Source: Anaerolineaceae bacterium
GTDB taxonomy: Bacteria; Chloroflexota; Anaerolineae; Anaerolineales; Anaerolineaceae
Direction: 5' to 3'
DNA: 64,000 bases
Assembly: GCA_003524305.1 (NCBI GenBank)
Contig: DQHW01000003.1
Coordinates: 6,992 to 70,991, forward strand
The notes beneath the pieces were generated by a model. The model made no database searches, was not told the DNA's origin, and was given only the letters and a program-made list of their open reading frames with translations. Made by a program: the position numbers and the translations under genes. Below are positions 43,838 through 51,157 of the stretch, piece after piece; position 1 is the stretch's first letter; every line of letters begins with the position of its first letter.

Positions 43838-43857
43838 ATTTTAGCACGTCTGTTCTA
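43838..43857 (-). promoter_or_regulatory. dinB -10 box and candidate SOS box
   Basis: Minus strand: TAAAAT (43843-43838) six bases before the GTG start. Overlapping it, TAGAACAGACGTGCTA (43857-43842) is a nearly perfect inverted repeat close to the Gram-positive-type LexA box GAAC-N4-GTTC (one mismatch). Confidence 0.55.
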
Positions 43858-43889
43858 ATTGTCAATTCTCCATGAAGTGTATTTGAGAA

Positions 43890-44678
43890 TTATTCCACCT
43901 GGATCAGCCAGGAATCAGTAGCAAATAAAAAGAACCCCTCCGGCACCTGGTCTGGATAACCTTCGCCTGTTTTCAAGGCTTCTGCAATCTGCAAATTGAT
44001 TTCACGAAAACTATAGACTTGAGTTAAGACCTTTGAAAGATCCCCCTGGGTATCATCAAGATAGATATCCACGCCGATTTGACGGCTGTCATTTGAAACA
44101 AACTGGTTCCGAGAAACATCAATCCATTCCTGAACATTGTAGAAGAGGTTGTCAATGCCGTTGATCGATCCGGTAATATCCTTATGCGTGGGGTCGTAAG
44201 GTGCAACGTAATGTCCGCCAATGATGATGCGGTAGGCATGAGCCCTGCCGTTTTTATCAAAAAAAATGATTTCGTTTTCGTAACCATTTTCCACTTCATC
44301 AGGGTCGCTGATCCAACCCTCATCGTTTTTTAGGCACGTGATCACGGCGACATAATCCCTGACCTCATCACTCGTTTTTTGAAAACGAACAAGTTGAGTC
44401 GGCGAAATATCACCGTTATTATCCTTGAAGTAATATCCAACATCAATCAGTCCACCTGCACCACAATCGGCATAGTCATTGGCAGGGGGTGCTTCAGTAG
44501 ATAAAATTTCAGAATCCATTAGCGAGGTTGGGGTTGATAAAACCGCTATGGCTTGTGGAGTGTTGATAATTACTTCAGGGGTTGTGGCAGGCACCTGGGT
44601 TGCAGAAACTTTACCACATGCAGTGAGGCTGAACGCAATAAGAATTAATGTAAAAATACTTTTTCTTAAAAATAACAT
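43890..44678 (-). CDS. Putative lipoprotein of unknown function
   Basis: 262 residues with a signal peptide and lipobox LTAC (Cys21), a Thr/Pro-rich spacer and a globular domain with no family I recognise. The domain has LIDVGYYFKDNNGDI, DVYLDD-like acidic segments and a YRIIIGGHYVAPYDPTHKDITG stretch. An extracytoplasmic binding role is possible. A 15-base palindrome (CGATGTTGAACATCG, 44701) lies just upstream of the start. Confidence 0.75.
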   Translation of the reverse strand: MLFLRKSIFTLILIAFSLTACGKVSATQVPATTPEVIINTPQAIAVLSTPTSLMDSEILSTEAPPANDYADCGAGGLIDVGYYFKDNNGDISPTQLVRFQKTSDEVRDYVAVITCLKNDEGWISDPDEVENGYENEIIFFDKNGRAHAYRIIIGGHYVAPYDPTHKDITGSINGIDNLFYNVQEWIDVSRNQFVSNDSRQIGVDIYLDDTQGDLSKVLTQVYSFREINLQIAEALKTGEGYPDQVPEGFFLFATDSWLIQVE

Positions 44679-44786
44679 AACCTATCCATCGATGATTTTT
44701 CGATGTTGAACATCGTTTTTATTCTAGTACTGCTGCCCGAAAAAAGCAATTCAACATAAAGGGATCGGGAGCGAATTTATCCATTA

Positions 44787-45839
44787 TTAACCCAAGGTAT
44801 CTTTCAAAGCCCAAATCGGATCAATCGCTGTTGGATCAACATCATAAGACATGGCCAAATAATAAGCTACATAATCGCCGAATAAAACGCTTGCCCACAA
44901 TTGCTCCAGGCGGCTCTGGCCTCGTGCATCCACCAAATCGGTGGTAATACCTTCGAGCATCATAATTTGTTTGGTTTCAAGCACACGTTTCTGATTTCTT
45001 TCACCATCCGTTGAAGCTTGCAAAAAGACAGCCATTTCCTTATCCAAAGCCTCCCGTGGAAAGCAAATTCCCGCCAGGGTATTATGGTCTGCTTCTGGAA
45101 GAAACTCAAAACTGGCAATAGCTTTGGCACATTCGTTAAACTGACATTTCCAGCGTCTGGCAACAGGGGCCATGAATCCGCTGCCAAACACAGTTATGTG
45201 GCGACCAATCAGTTGCCCGGCCAACCGTTTGGCAGGATTGTTTTTGATTGGAACATTGTCAGAGATATTCTTTTGCAATTCTTTCATCAGACTTACTGTT
45301 TGCTTTACCTCAGCATCAAGGTCAGAAACCAACCCCAGGCGCACAAACAATGCTAGCAACAAGCCGAAGGTGTAACCCAGTGCTGACCGCGGCTGTCCAT
45401 CATGTTTAAACACCCAGGCTGGCACATGTGCAGACTGTGCATCCGCGAGGATTTTACCACCGGTGGTGATCACCAGTACCTGGCAATTACTGCGGCAAGC
45501 GGCTTCAAATGCCGAGATGGATTCTTCAGTATTACCAGAGTGTGAAGAAACCACCACCAGCGTTTCTCTGCCAAAAACAAAGGCAGGCAACCCGTATTCA
45601 CGCTGCACCATTACAGGCACGGTAACCCGATCCAACAAAAAAGATGCCAATAGATCAGCACCAATGGCTGACCCACCCATGCCAGCGATCACCACGTTTT
45701 TCACCACCCCCATTGCGGGCAGTTGAAGAGAAAGGCCAAGTTCCCAGGCCTTTAGCAATTGATCAGGTAAACTGGCAATATGGCTGAGCATATCCTCGAC
45801 ATCAATTGAGGCAAATTGATCATTTGAATCAAGATTCAT
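44787..45839 (-). CDS. SIS-domain bifunctional phosphoglucose/phosphomannose isomerase
   Basis: 350 residues with two SIS-type halves. The N-terminal SIS has AGMGGSAIGADLLAS, VVSSHSGNTEESISAF and KILADAQ; the C-terminal part has FMAPVARRWKCQFNECAKAIASFEFLPEADHNTLAG, a close match to the PGI/PMI family with its catalytic Glu and His. It would interconvert fructose-6-phosphate with glucose- and mannose-6-phosphate, supplying sugar nucleotide precursors for glycans. The ATG at 45839 has an AAAGGGTA ribosome site. Confidence 0.88.
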   Translation of the reverse strand: MNLDSNDQFASIDVEDMLSHIASLPDQLLKAWELGLSLQLPAMGVVKNVVIAGMGGSAIGADLLASFLLDRVTVPVMVQREYGLPAFVFGRETLVVVSSHSGNTEESISAFEAACRSNCQVLVITTGGKILADAQSAHVPAWVFKHDGQPRSALGYTFGLLLALFVRLGLVSDLDAEVKQTVSLMKELQKNISDNVPIKNNPAKRLAGQLIGRHITVFGSGFMAPVARRWKCQFNECAKAIASFEFLPEADHNTLAGICFPREALDKEMAVFLQASTDGERNQKRVLETKQIMMLEGITTDLVDARGQSRLEQLWASVLFGDYVAYYLAMSYDVDPTAIDPIWALKDTLG

Positions 45840-45918
45840 GGGTTACCCTTTGTGGTTTTAATATGATGATAACTTGAGTGATTTTACACCCTAAAACAAT
45901 CATCCGGGATTAAAAAGT

Positions 45919-45950
45919 TACAGGCAGACGATTGGTCTGCCTGTATCAGA
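45919..45950 (-). terminator. Rho-independent terminator after the 59-residue gene
   Basis: TACAGGCAGAC (45919-45929) pairs perfectly with GTCTGCCTGTA (45935-45945). On the minus strand the stem is followed by ACTTTTTAA. Confidence 0.85.
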
Positions 45951-45961
45951 TTCAAAACAAC

Positions 45962-46141
45962 TTATTTCAATTTTTTGATTAAAGCCAGGAACTCTTTCCA
46001 TTCTTCATCAAACATATGAATGGTCACGTTGTTCAATTCCAGATTGTAAGTGGTTTCGCCATCAGGTTCTTCTGCTGACCAAATCGCGTATCCGTCAGTT
46101 TCTGCAAGTGTGACTACTTTTGGTTCGTATTCGTCTGCCAT
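45962..46141 (-). CDS. Small acidic protein of unknown function, 59 residues
   Basis: A complete small gene. The ATG at 46141 has AAAGGAG seven bases upstream, the TAA is at 45964-45962, and a strong terminator follows. The translation starts MADEYEPKVVTLAETDG and continues with beta-strand-like segments (GETTYNLELNNVTIHM), then a short helix ending FLALIKKLK. It is acidic at the start and basic at the end and has no signal peptide. No family is recognised. Its own ribosome site and terminator are why I call it real. Confidence 0.75.
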   Translation of the reverse strand: MADEYEPKVVTLAETDGYAIWSAEEPDGETTYNLELNNVTIHMFDEEWKEFLALIKKLK

Positions 46142-46197
46142 AGTACTCTCCTTTTTATTGGTTCTAACTTGGTAAATATATCATCAAAATTGGAAAA

Positions 46198-47424
46198 TCA
46201 GCTTTTTCCATCAGTTTTTTTCTTGGATCTGAACAGATGAAGAATTCGATTCCATATTTTTTTAAAGGATTTCTTCATGGAAACAGGCGGAGGAAGGGTT
46301 TGTAATCCCTCCCAAGGATCCTGATCCATCAATTTTCTAAAGACATAAGTCGAAAGCAAAAGCAAGGTGGCTAACAGCGGCGCTGAAAGAAGCACACCAA
46401 CAAATCCAAACAGGCTGGCTGAAATAAACACCATCACCAGTACCGCGGCGGGATGCACCTTAAGTGCATCAGACATCACGCGCGGACTAATAAAATTATC
46501 CAACATGAGATCGGTCACCCATGCGATGCCTACGACGATCAGGGCAAACACGATAGGCTCAACCCCAAAATAATTGGTTTGAAAAAGCGACACCAGTGCA
46601 TAGGTCGTCCAGGCGACGAAGGGGCCGACGTATGGAACAAAACGGGCAGCTCCTGCCAGCAGTGCGAGCAGGAAGAAGTAACGTACACCCAAGACGCTTA
46701 ACAAGATTGTATAAATGAAAATTGTGATCCCAATGACGATTAATTGTCCTCTTAAGAAAGCGTTCCAAATTTTTGAGATTTGGGTGCCTAATTTTCTTAT
46801 GTCTTCCTCGTAAGAAGGAATATTCAGCTTGAACATATCTTCGCGCACGCCGCCCGTCTCAATCATAATAAAATAGGCGATCAAAATGATAAAGATCAAT
46901 CCGACAACAGTGGTTGCAGCGCCTGAGGCAATTGTTCCAATGAGACTGCCCAGGTTTGCTAACATTGGCTCAACAACTCCCTGGATTTGAGTCCAGAGTG
47001 AATTCATATCAAATTGAGACAGATCTATTTCAAATTTCCCGATCATTAAAGGCTTGCTGGATAGGTCAGCAAAAAATGTCGGCAAGTCGCCAATCAGTGT
47101 TTGCAGGTAATTCACCAGGTTCTGAATTTGTTCCACAATGCTGATACCGCCCCAGGTTAATAACCCCATGACGATCAGAAACAATAAGACAAATATCAGG
47201 GTTGAGACAACACGCCAAGGAATCTTAAACCGTCTGTTGATGAAGCTCGCAAGTGGATGAAAAAGATAAGCCAATAAAAATGAAAGCAACAATGGGGCTA
47301 GGTAATCTTTAAAGCGATAGAGCAGATAGATAATAATAATTGACGAGAGTAAAGCCACTACTAACTTGGCAGTACCGCTCCAGTTTGGTGAGGATTTTTT
47401 TTCTGAACCGTTCATCGTCGTCAT
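46198..47424 (-). CDS. AI-2E transporter family (PerM/TqsA-like) membrane protein
   Basis: 408 residues with about eight transmembrane helices in the family pattern: an N-terminal pair (AKLVVALLSSIIIIYLLYRF, LLLSFLLAYLFHPLASFI), an amphipathic middle domain, and the C-terminal part with ALLAGAARFVPYVGPFVAW, DNFISPRVMSDALKVHPAAVLV and GVLLSAPLLA. The family includes a quorum-signal exporter, Na+/H+ antiporters and many proteins of unknown substrate. The ATG at 47424 has AGGTGA upstream, so the longer frame to 47496 is not used. Confidence 0.88.
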   Translation of the reverse strand: MTTMNGSEKKSSPNWSGTAKLVVALLSSIIIIYLLYRFKDYLAPLLLSFLLAYLFHPLASFINRRFKIPWRVVSTLIFVLLFLIVMGLLTWGGISIVEQIQNLVNYLQTLIGDLPTFFADLSSKPLMIGKFEIDLSQFDMNSLWTQIQGVVEPMLANLGSLIGTIASGAATTVVGLIFIILIAYFIMIETGGVREDMFKLNIPSYEEDIRKLGTQISKIWNAFLRGQLIVIGITIFIYTILLSVLGVRYFFLLALLAGAARFVPYVGPFVAWTTYALVSLFQTNYFGVEPIVFALIVVGIAWVTDLMLDNFISPRVMSDALKVHPAAVLVMVFISASLFGFVGVLLSAPLLATLLLLSTYVFRKLMDQDPWEGLQTLPPPVSMKKSFKKIWNRILHLFRSKKKTDGKS

Positions 47425-47464
47425 TTTTCTGTCACCTTTTGAATAATTATAAGAGATTAAAGGG

Positions 47465-47503
47465 TAAAAAAAAACCGGCTTTGCAAATAACTGCAAGCCA
47501 GTT
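47465..47503 (-). terminator. Rho-independent terminator after the FHA gene
   Basis: AACCGGCTTTGCA pairs, with one mismatch, with TGCAAGCCAGTT across a six-base loop. On the minus strand it ends in nine T. Confidence 0.82.
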
Positions 47504-47523
47504 TTTATTATATCTAATTCAGT

Positions 47524-48201
47524 TTACACAGGGCAGGCGTTCGTAATAAACATATTCATAATACCCGGGAAGAGACTGCAATAACTGTTGGTGGCATCAA
47601 TAATAATCCACGGCAGTACACAGAAAAGCACCAGTATTCCGACCAGAATCAATATGATCACCAAAGCCGGGGATTTCTTTTTAGGTGCAGCCCCTGGTGG
47701 CGGCGCTTGAATGTTGGGCTGCTGATAAACCGGAACTGCCGAGATTGGAGGGGTTGCCCTTGCAGGCGGCGGAGCGATCACAGGAGCCTGGGCTGCTGCA
47801 GGCGGAGGGACGGAAGCTGGCGGAACACCAGGACCAGGTCCGGGTTGGGTGCTCGAACTCACCCCGCGTTGGACCACGACGGTGGCATTGGGATCTGTGC
47901 TGATGACTTCATACCTCAACACAATCTTCTCGCCAAGTGTGATGATTTCGCCAGGTTTTAGCAAAGCGGGTGCGGTCAGGCGCTGTCCGTGTATAAATGT
48001 GCCGTTGGTTGAACCAAGATCTTCAATCCGATAGGCGGCTCCATCCAAAACAAACCGCAGATGCCTGCGTGAAACCTCTGGATCATTAATCACCAAATCG
48101 CTGGTTAGATCCCGGCCCAGGAATAATTCATTTTTTTCAAGGGGAAACTCAGTCCCTGTTCCTGTGCCACTTTGAATAACAAGTTTATATAAATTTGTCA
48201 T
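47524..48201 (-). CDS. FHA-domain protein with C-terminal membrane anchor
   Basis: 225 residues. Residues about 20-95 form an FHA phosphothreonine-binding domain (FLGRDLTSDLVI, EVSRRHLRF, LGSTNGTFIHGQRL). A Pro/Ala/Gln-rich linker follows, then a transmembrane helix (SPALVIILILVGILVLFCVLPWII) and a short outside tail with two Cys. It probably reads Ser/Thr phosphorylation at the membrane, but no kinase gene is near. AAGGAGGATTA precedes the ATG. Confidence 0.88.
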   Translation of the reverse strand: MTNLYKLVIQSGTGTGTEFPLEKNELFLGRDLTSDLVINDPEVSRRHLRFVLDGAAYRIEDLGSTNGTFIHGQRLTAPALLKPGEIITLGEKIVLRYEVISTDPNATVVVQRGVSSSTQPGPGPGVPPASVPPPAAAQAPVIAPPPARATPPISAVPVYQQPNIQAPPPGAAPKKKSPALVIILILVGILVLFCVLPWIIIDATNSYCSLFPGIMNMFITNACPV

Positions 48202-48311
48202 TAATCCTCCTTCTCGACGTAAATAAGCTAGTTAAGTTTAGCAATGCACGGGATGAAAGTCAACTATAAATGTGAGAGAAAATGTGAGTAATATCCAGAA
48301 ACAGGCATAAA

Positions 48312-48487
48312 AAGACCCCACCATGCCGTGTGTTGTAGAGTTTTGAACCTGCCGAAGCAGGATGGGTTCCTCCACTGTCGCTCCGCCTTGGCCGAGGCCT
48401 ATCGCGTTGCTCGAATGATATATGGAATCCTTTTTTAAAGTGTTGGCTCAAAACCGATGTTACAACATCACGAACACAGTAGGGTAC
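48312..48487 (-). ncRNA. Probable 6S RNA
   Basis: The 372-base gap between two divergent genes folds on the minus strand into one long bulged hairpin. The 5' strand (48485-48456, ACCCTACTG ... GTTGTA) pairs with the 3' end (TACAACAC ... GTGGGGT) through about 23 pairs. A large internal bubble has a small CCTGCTTCGGCAGG hairpin on its 3' side. An upper stem GGATTCC/GGAACCC is capped by GCCTCGGCCAAGGC. The 3' end is followed by CTTTTT. This is the 6S architecture that mimics an open promoter and traps the sigma-70 holoenzyme. The length of about 175 also fits. Upstream, TGGTATAAG may be an extended -10 box. Confidence 0.7.
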
Positions 48488-48574
48488 CTGTCTTATACCA
48501 CCATTTAAATAAAATGGATAGACATATATTAACCAATCAACTGTCAAGAAGCAATAAAAATGTGATAAAACTGG

Positions 48575-49156
48575 ATGATGGAAGAAAAAATACGTGCTTT
48601 TATTGCAATTGAACTTGATCCTGAAATAAAAACAGTCATTCAATCTTTCGAGACCTCGGTAAAAACCAAAGCACCTTCAGGCTTGCGCTGGGTCAAAATT
48701 GATCAACTTCATTTGACTTTGAAATTTCTCGGCGATATCACAATAATCCAGGCAAAACAGTTATCCAACACAATCAGCGATGTTGTTGAAGATTATCATC
48801 CCTTCAAGCTGCAAGTGTCGGGTACGGGGGCCTTTCCGAATTGGCGATATGCGCGCACTTTGTGGGCTGGAATAAACAAGAGTGATGAATTAACTTCTCT
48901 CTTCAAACAACTGGATGCTGAAATCGCCGCCCTTGGATTTTTGCCCGAGGGTAAACCTTGTTCTCCGCATTTGACCCTGTGCCGGGTTTCAGACCACGTC
49001 GATCCGCACCTGGTTCAACCTCTGCAAAAAGAATTTGATGTGTTTTTAACTGTTACACTGCCAGCCTGGAAGGTGAACGAAGTGGTATTTTTCAAGTCCG
49101 TTTTACAACCTGGCGGCCCCATCTATACACCCATTTCAAAGCATATCTTAAAATAA
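48575..49156 (+). CDS. thpR: RNA 2',3'-cyclic phosphodiesterase (2'-5' RNA ligase family)
   Basis: 193 residues of the 2H phosphoesterase superfamily. The two catalytic HxT motifs are HLTLKFLG (about residue 47) and HLTLCRV (about residue 131). The N-terminus EEKIRAFIAIELDPEIK is typical. It opens 2',3'-cyclic phosphates on RNA and may ligate tRNA halves. ATG at 48575 or 48578. It is about 50 bases upstream of rsfS on the same strand. Confidence 0.92.
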   Translation: MMEEKIRAFIAIELDPEIKTVIQSFETSVKTKAPSGLRWVKIDQLHLTLKFLGDITIIQAKQLSNTISDVVEDYHPFKLQVSGTGAFPNWRYARTLWAGINKSDELTSLFKQLDAEIAALGFLPEGKPCSPHLTLCRVSDHVDPHLVQPLQKEFDVFLTVTLPAWKVNEVVFFKSVLQPGGPIYTPISKHILK

Positions 49157-49204
49157 TGCCAAAAGGTGTGATAGAATTTTTACCATATTGAAAAGAGGTG
49201 TCTT

Positions 49205-49549
49205 CTGGAAGCGTTAGATAAAGCACATGCGGTAATCAATTTTTTGGAGGAAAAGAAAGCAGAAAAAATTATCCTCCTCGACATTCAAGCAATATCAACA
49301 TTCACCAGCTATTTCATCATCTGCAACGGTACCAGTGACCGTATGCTTGATGCGCTGTCTTCTTCGTTGAGAGAATATGCAAAGAGCGACTTTAAACAGA
49401 TCATCAATGTTGAGGGCGATTCGCGCACTGGCTGGATGATCGCAGACCTTCAAGATGTGGTGGTTCACTTCTTTTCACCCGACCAACGCAAGTATTACAG
49501 CCTTGAACAGCTCTGGGATAAAGGCAAACGCCTAGTCAGCCTACAATAA
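49205..49549 (+). CDS. rsfS: Ribosomal silencing factor RsfS, probable CTG start
   Basis: Binds uL14 on the large subunit and blocks subunit joining when nutrients are low. Family motifs: KKAEKIILLDIQ, TSYFIICNGTSDRML, EGDSRTGWMIADLQDVVVHFF and YYSLEQLWDKGK. The full N-terminal helix (EALDKAHAVINFLEEKKAEK) is encoded upstream of the first TTG (49244), in the same frame, with no ATG, GTG or TTG there. A CTG at 49205 lies six bases after GAGG, so I take it as the start, giving 114 residues, a normal family length. Confidence 0.88.
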   Translation: MEALDKAHAVINFLEEKKAEKIILLDIQAISTFTSYFIICNGTSDRMLDALSSSLREYAKSDFKQIINVEGDSRTGWMIADLQDVVVHFFSPDQRKYYSLEQLWDKGKRLVSLQ

Positions 49550-49552
49550 AAT

Positions 49553-49590
49553 AAATGCGGAAGGTGCATGTCACCCTCCGCATTTGTTTT
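49553..49590 (+). terminator. Bidirectional terminator between rsfS and bcp
   Basis: AAATGCGGAAGGTG pairs with CACCCTCCGCATTT with one mismatch, followed by GTTTT; it directly follows the rsfS stop. Confidence 0.85.
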
Positions 49591-49592
49591 CC

Positions 49593-50045
49593 TCAAACCA
49601 AAGCCAAAATTTGCTGGCTGTGCCCTGCCGGTTTTACATCTTCAAACACCTTTTTGACCATCCCCTCTTTTGAGATCAGATATGTGGTGCGCAAAATGCC
49701 CATATATTCACGTCCCATCATTTTCTTCTTTGCCCATACGCCATATTCTTCGCAAACCTTGTGGTCTTCATCAGATAGCAGCGTAAATGGTAAACCGTAT
49801 TTCTTTTTAAACTTCAGGTGCGATTTTGGGCTGTCTGCGCTAAGCCCAAGAATTATCACACCAGCCTTTTCATAGGCGCTGTAGTCATCTCTAAATGCGC
49901 ATGCTTCAGTGGTGCAGCCGGGGGTGTCATCTTTTGGGTAAAAATAGAGAACCACATCTTTGCCGCGATAATCAGACAACTTGCGTGAAACGCCAGTTTC
50001 ATCCAACAATGTAAAATCAGGTGCCTCAGATTTCTCAGGGATCAT
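49593..50045 (-). CDS. bcp: Thioredoxin-dependent peroxiredoxin (Bcp/PrxQ)
   Basis: Reduces hydroperoxides. 150 residues with DFTLLDETG, VLYFYPKDDTPGCTTEACAFRD (peroxidatic Cys in PGCT, resolving Cys five residues later as in the Bcp alpha type) and LGLSADSPKSHLKFKKKYGLPFTLLSDED. GGAGGAATAAT precedes the ATG. It lies 70 bases downstream of the UbiA-like gene. Confidence 0.95.
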   Translation of the reverse strand: MIPEKSEAPDFTLLDETGVSRKLSDYRGKDVVLYFYPKDDTPGCTTEACAFRDDYSAYEKAGVIILGLSADSPKSHLKFKKKYGLPFTLLSDEDHKVCEEYGVWAKKKMMGREYMGILRTTYLISKEGMVKKVFEDVKPAGHSQQILALV

Positions 50046-50115
50046 ATTATTCCTCCAATATTTACCTGATTATACTGATTTGGTGTTGTAAAAATATTAG
50101 AATTCGTTTTTGAAA

Positions 50116-51024
50116 TTATGAAATCCACAGTGTGAAAGAAACCAGGTAAGCCATCACTACGAAAGTTCCGGCGGCCGTCAGTTTGAGAATTTTCCAGCGC
50201 GGCGGTGCGCCATTGATGATGCCCTGAATTTGGATGACCTGGAAAATACCAATCAACAAGGGTAAAAACATTGGCCACGTTAGAGACCAGGGCTGCCCCA
50301 GCAGCGCAAAGACTGCCACAAACAAAAAAGCGATCAACACAAGGTAATTGTGTGCTTGCATGGCCCGCAGCCAATCCAGCCTCACCACCATGGATTGAAC
50401 ACGATGGGTGCGATCAAAAGCGTATGTCTCAAGCGCTAAAATGATCTTTAGGGCAATATAAAGCAGGGTGATGGGCAAGGTCAACATGATCAAGAGCACA
50501 TGCAAACCGGGCTCGTTTAGCAAATAACCAATCGCGGGAATCAGGTTGCAGATTATTATGGCCTCTCCCACCTCACCATATCCCCTCTTATCCAATTGCA
50601 GCGGAGGTGTGGCAGCAAAGAAGCTGATCAAAAACGCCAGCCCTAATATGAAGATAGCCGAAAGATTGAGCGTGTGCCTGACCATCAGCAAAACGGTATC
50701 CAGCGCGCCTGCGGTCAGCAAAGTCATGGCAATCACTAATATAGTTTGCCTATCCAAACCTTTGAGCATGGCGTAGCGCGGATCGTCAGGGTGGAGGCTG
50801 TTCGTCGGTGAAGTTGGATGGTCAAAAAAAGCTGTTAGATAGCTACGCATCAATATCAGAAAGATACCTAAAAGTGAGCCGAACAAGATATTGACCCAAT
50901 CCAGTGTTCCACCCTGGTGTTTAACCAGCCCGACCCCGATGGAATAAGTCAATAACACCCAAACCAATAACTGCGGCTGAATGATGTGAATATAACTTGT
51001 ATTCTTTGGTTCTTCTGAAGGCAT
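50116..51024 (-). CDS. UbiA/MenA-like membrane protein, aspartate motifs altered
   Basis: 302 residues with about eight or nine hydrophobic helices and the UbiA-type block FFAATPPLQLDKRGYGEVGEAIIICNLIPAIGYLL, which matches MenA-like prenyltransferases (PLKLKYRGLGE). The first Asp-rich motif (NDxxDxxxD) is not intact in RSYLTAFFDHPTSPTN, and the second is reduced (AFDRTHRVQSM). It may be an altered prenyltransferase or a relative that has lost prenyl-diphosphate binding. AGGACT precedes the ATG. Confidence 0.7.
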   Translation of the reverse strand: MPSEEPKNTSYIHIIQPQLLVWVLLTYSIGVGLVKHQGGTLDWVNILFGSLLGIFLILMRSYLTAFFDHPTSPTNSLHPDDPRYAMLKGLDRQTILVIAMTLLTAGALDTVLLMVRHTLNLSAIFILGLAFLISFFAATPPLQLDKRGYGEVGEAIIICNLIPAIGYLLNEPGLHVLLIMLTLPITLLYIALKIILALETYAFDRTHRVQSMVVRLDWLRAMQAHNYLVLIAFLFVAVFALLGQPWSLTWPMFLPLLIGIFQVIQIQGIINGAPPRWKILKLTAAGTFVVMAYLVSFTLWIS

Positions 51025-51110
51025 TTAGTCCTGCACTTTTTGTAATCGTGTTGCAACTTAATAAATAGATTACTTTTTAATTATTCTAACATATCCATTT
51101 TTCAATACCC

Positions 51111-51135
51111 AAAAAAGCTGCTTTGGGGCAGCAAA
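51111..51135 (-). terminator. Rho-independent terminator after the 51.2-52.0 kb gene
   Basis: GCTGC and GCAGC (51117-51121, 51128-51132) form a short GC stem. On the minus strand six T follow. Confidence 0.7.
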
Positions 51136-51157
51136 AATAATCCAGGAAACTATGTTT

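Noticed and set aside
44701..44715. Palindrome CGATGTTGAACATCG as a terminator
   Set aside because: No plus-strand gene ends before it and the minus strand lacks a T-run. It could be an operator for the lipoprotein gene, but there is no second copy to support it.
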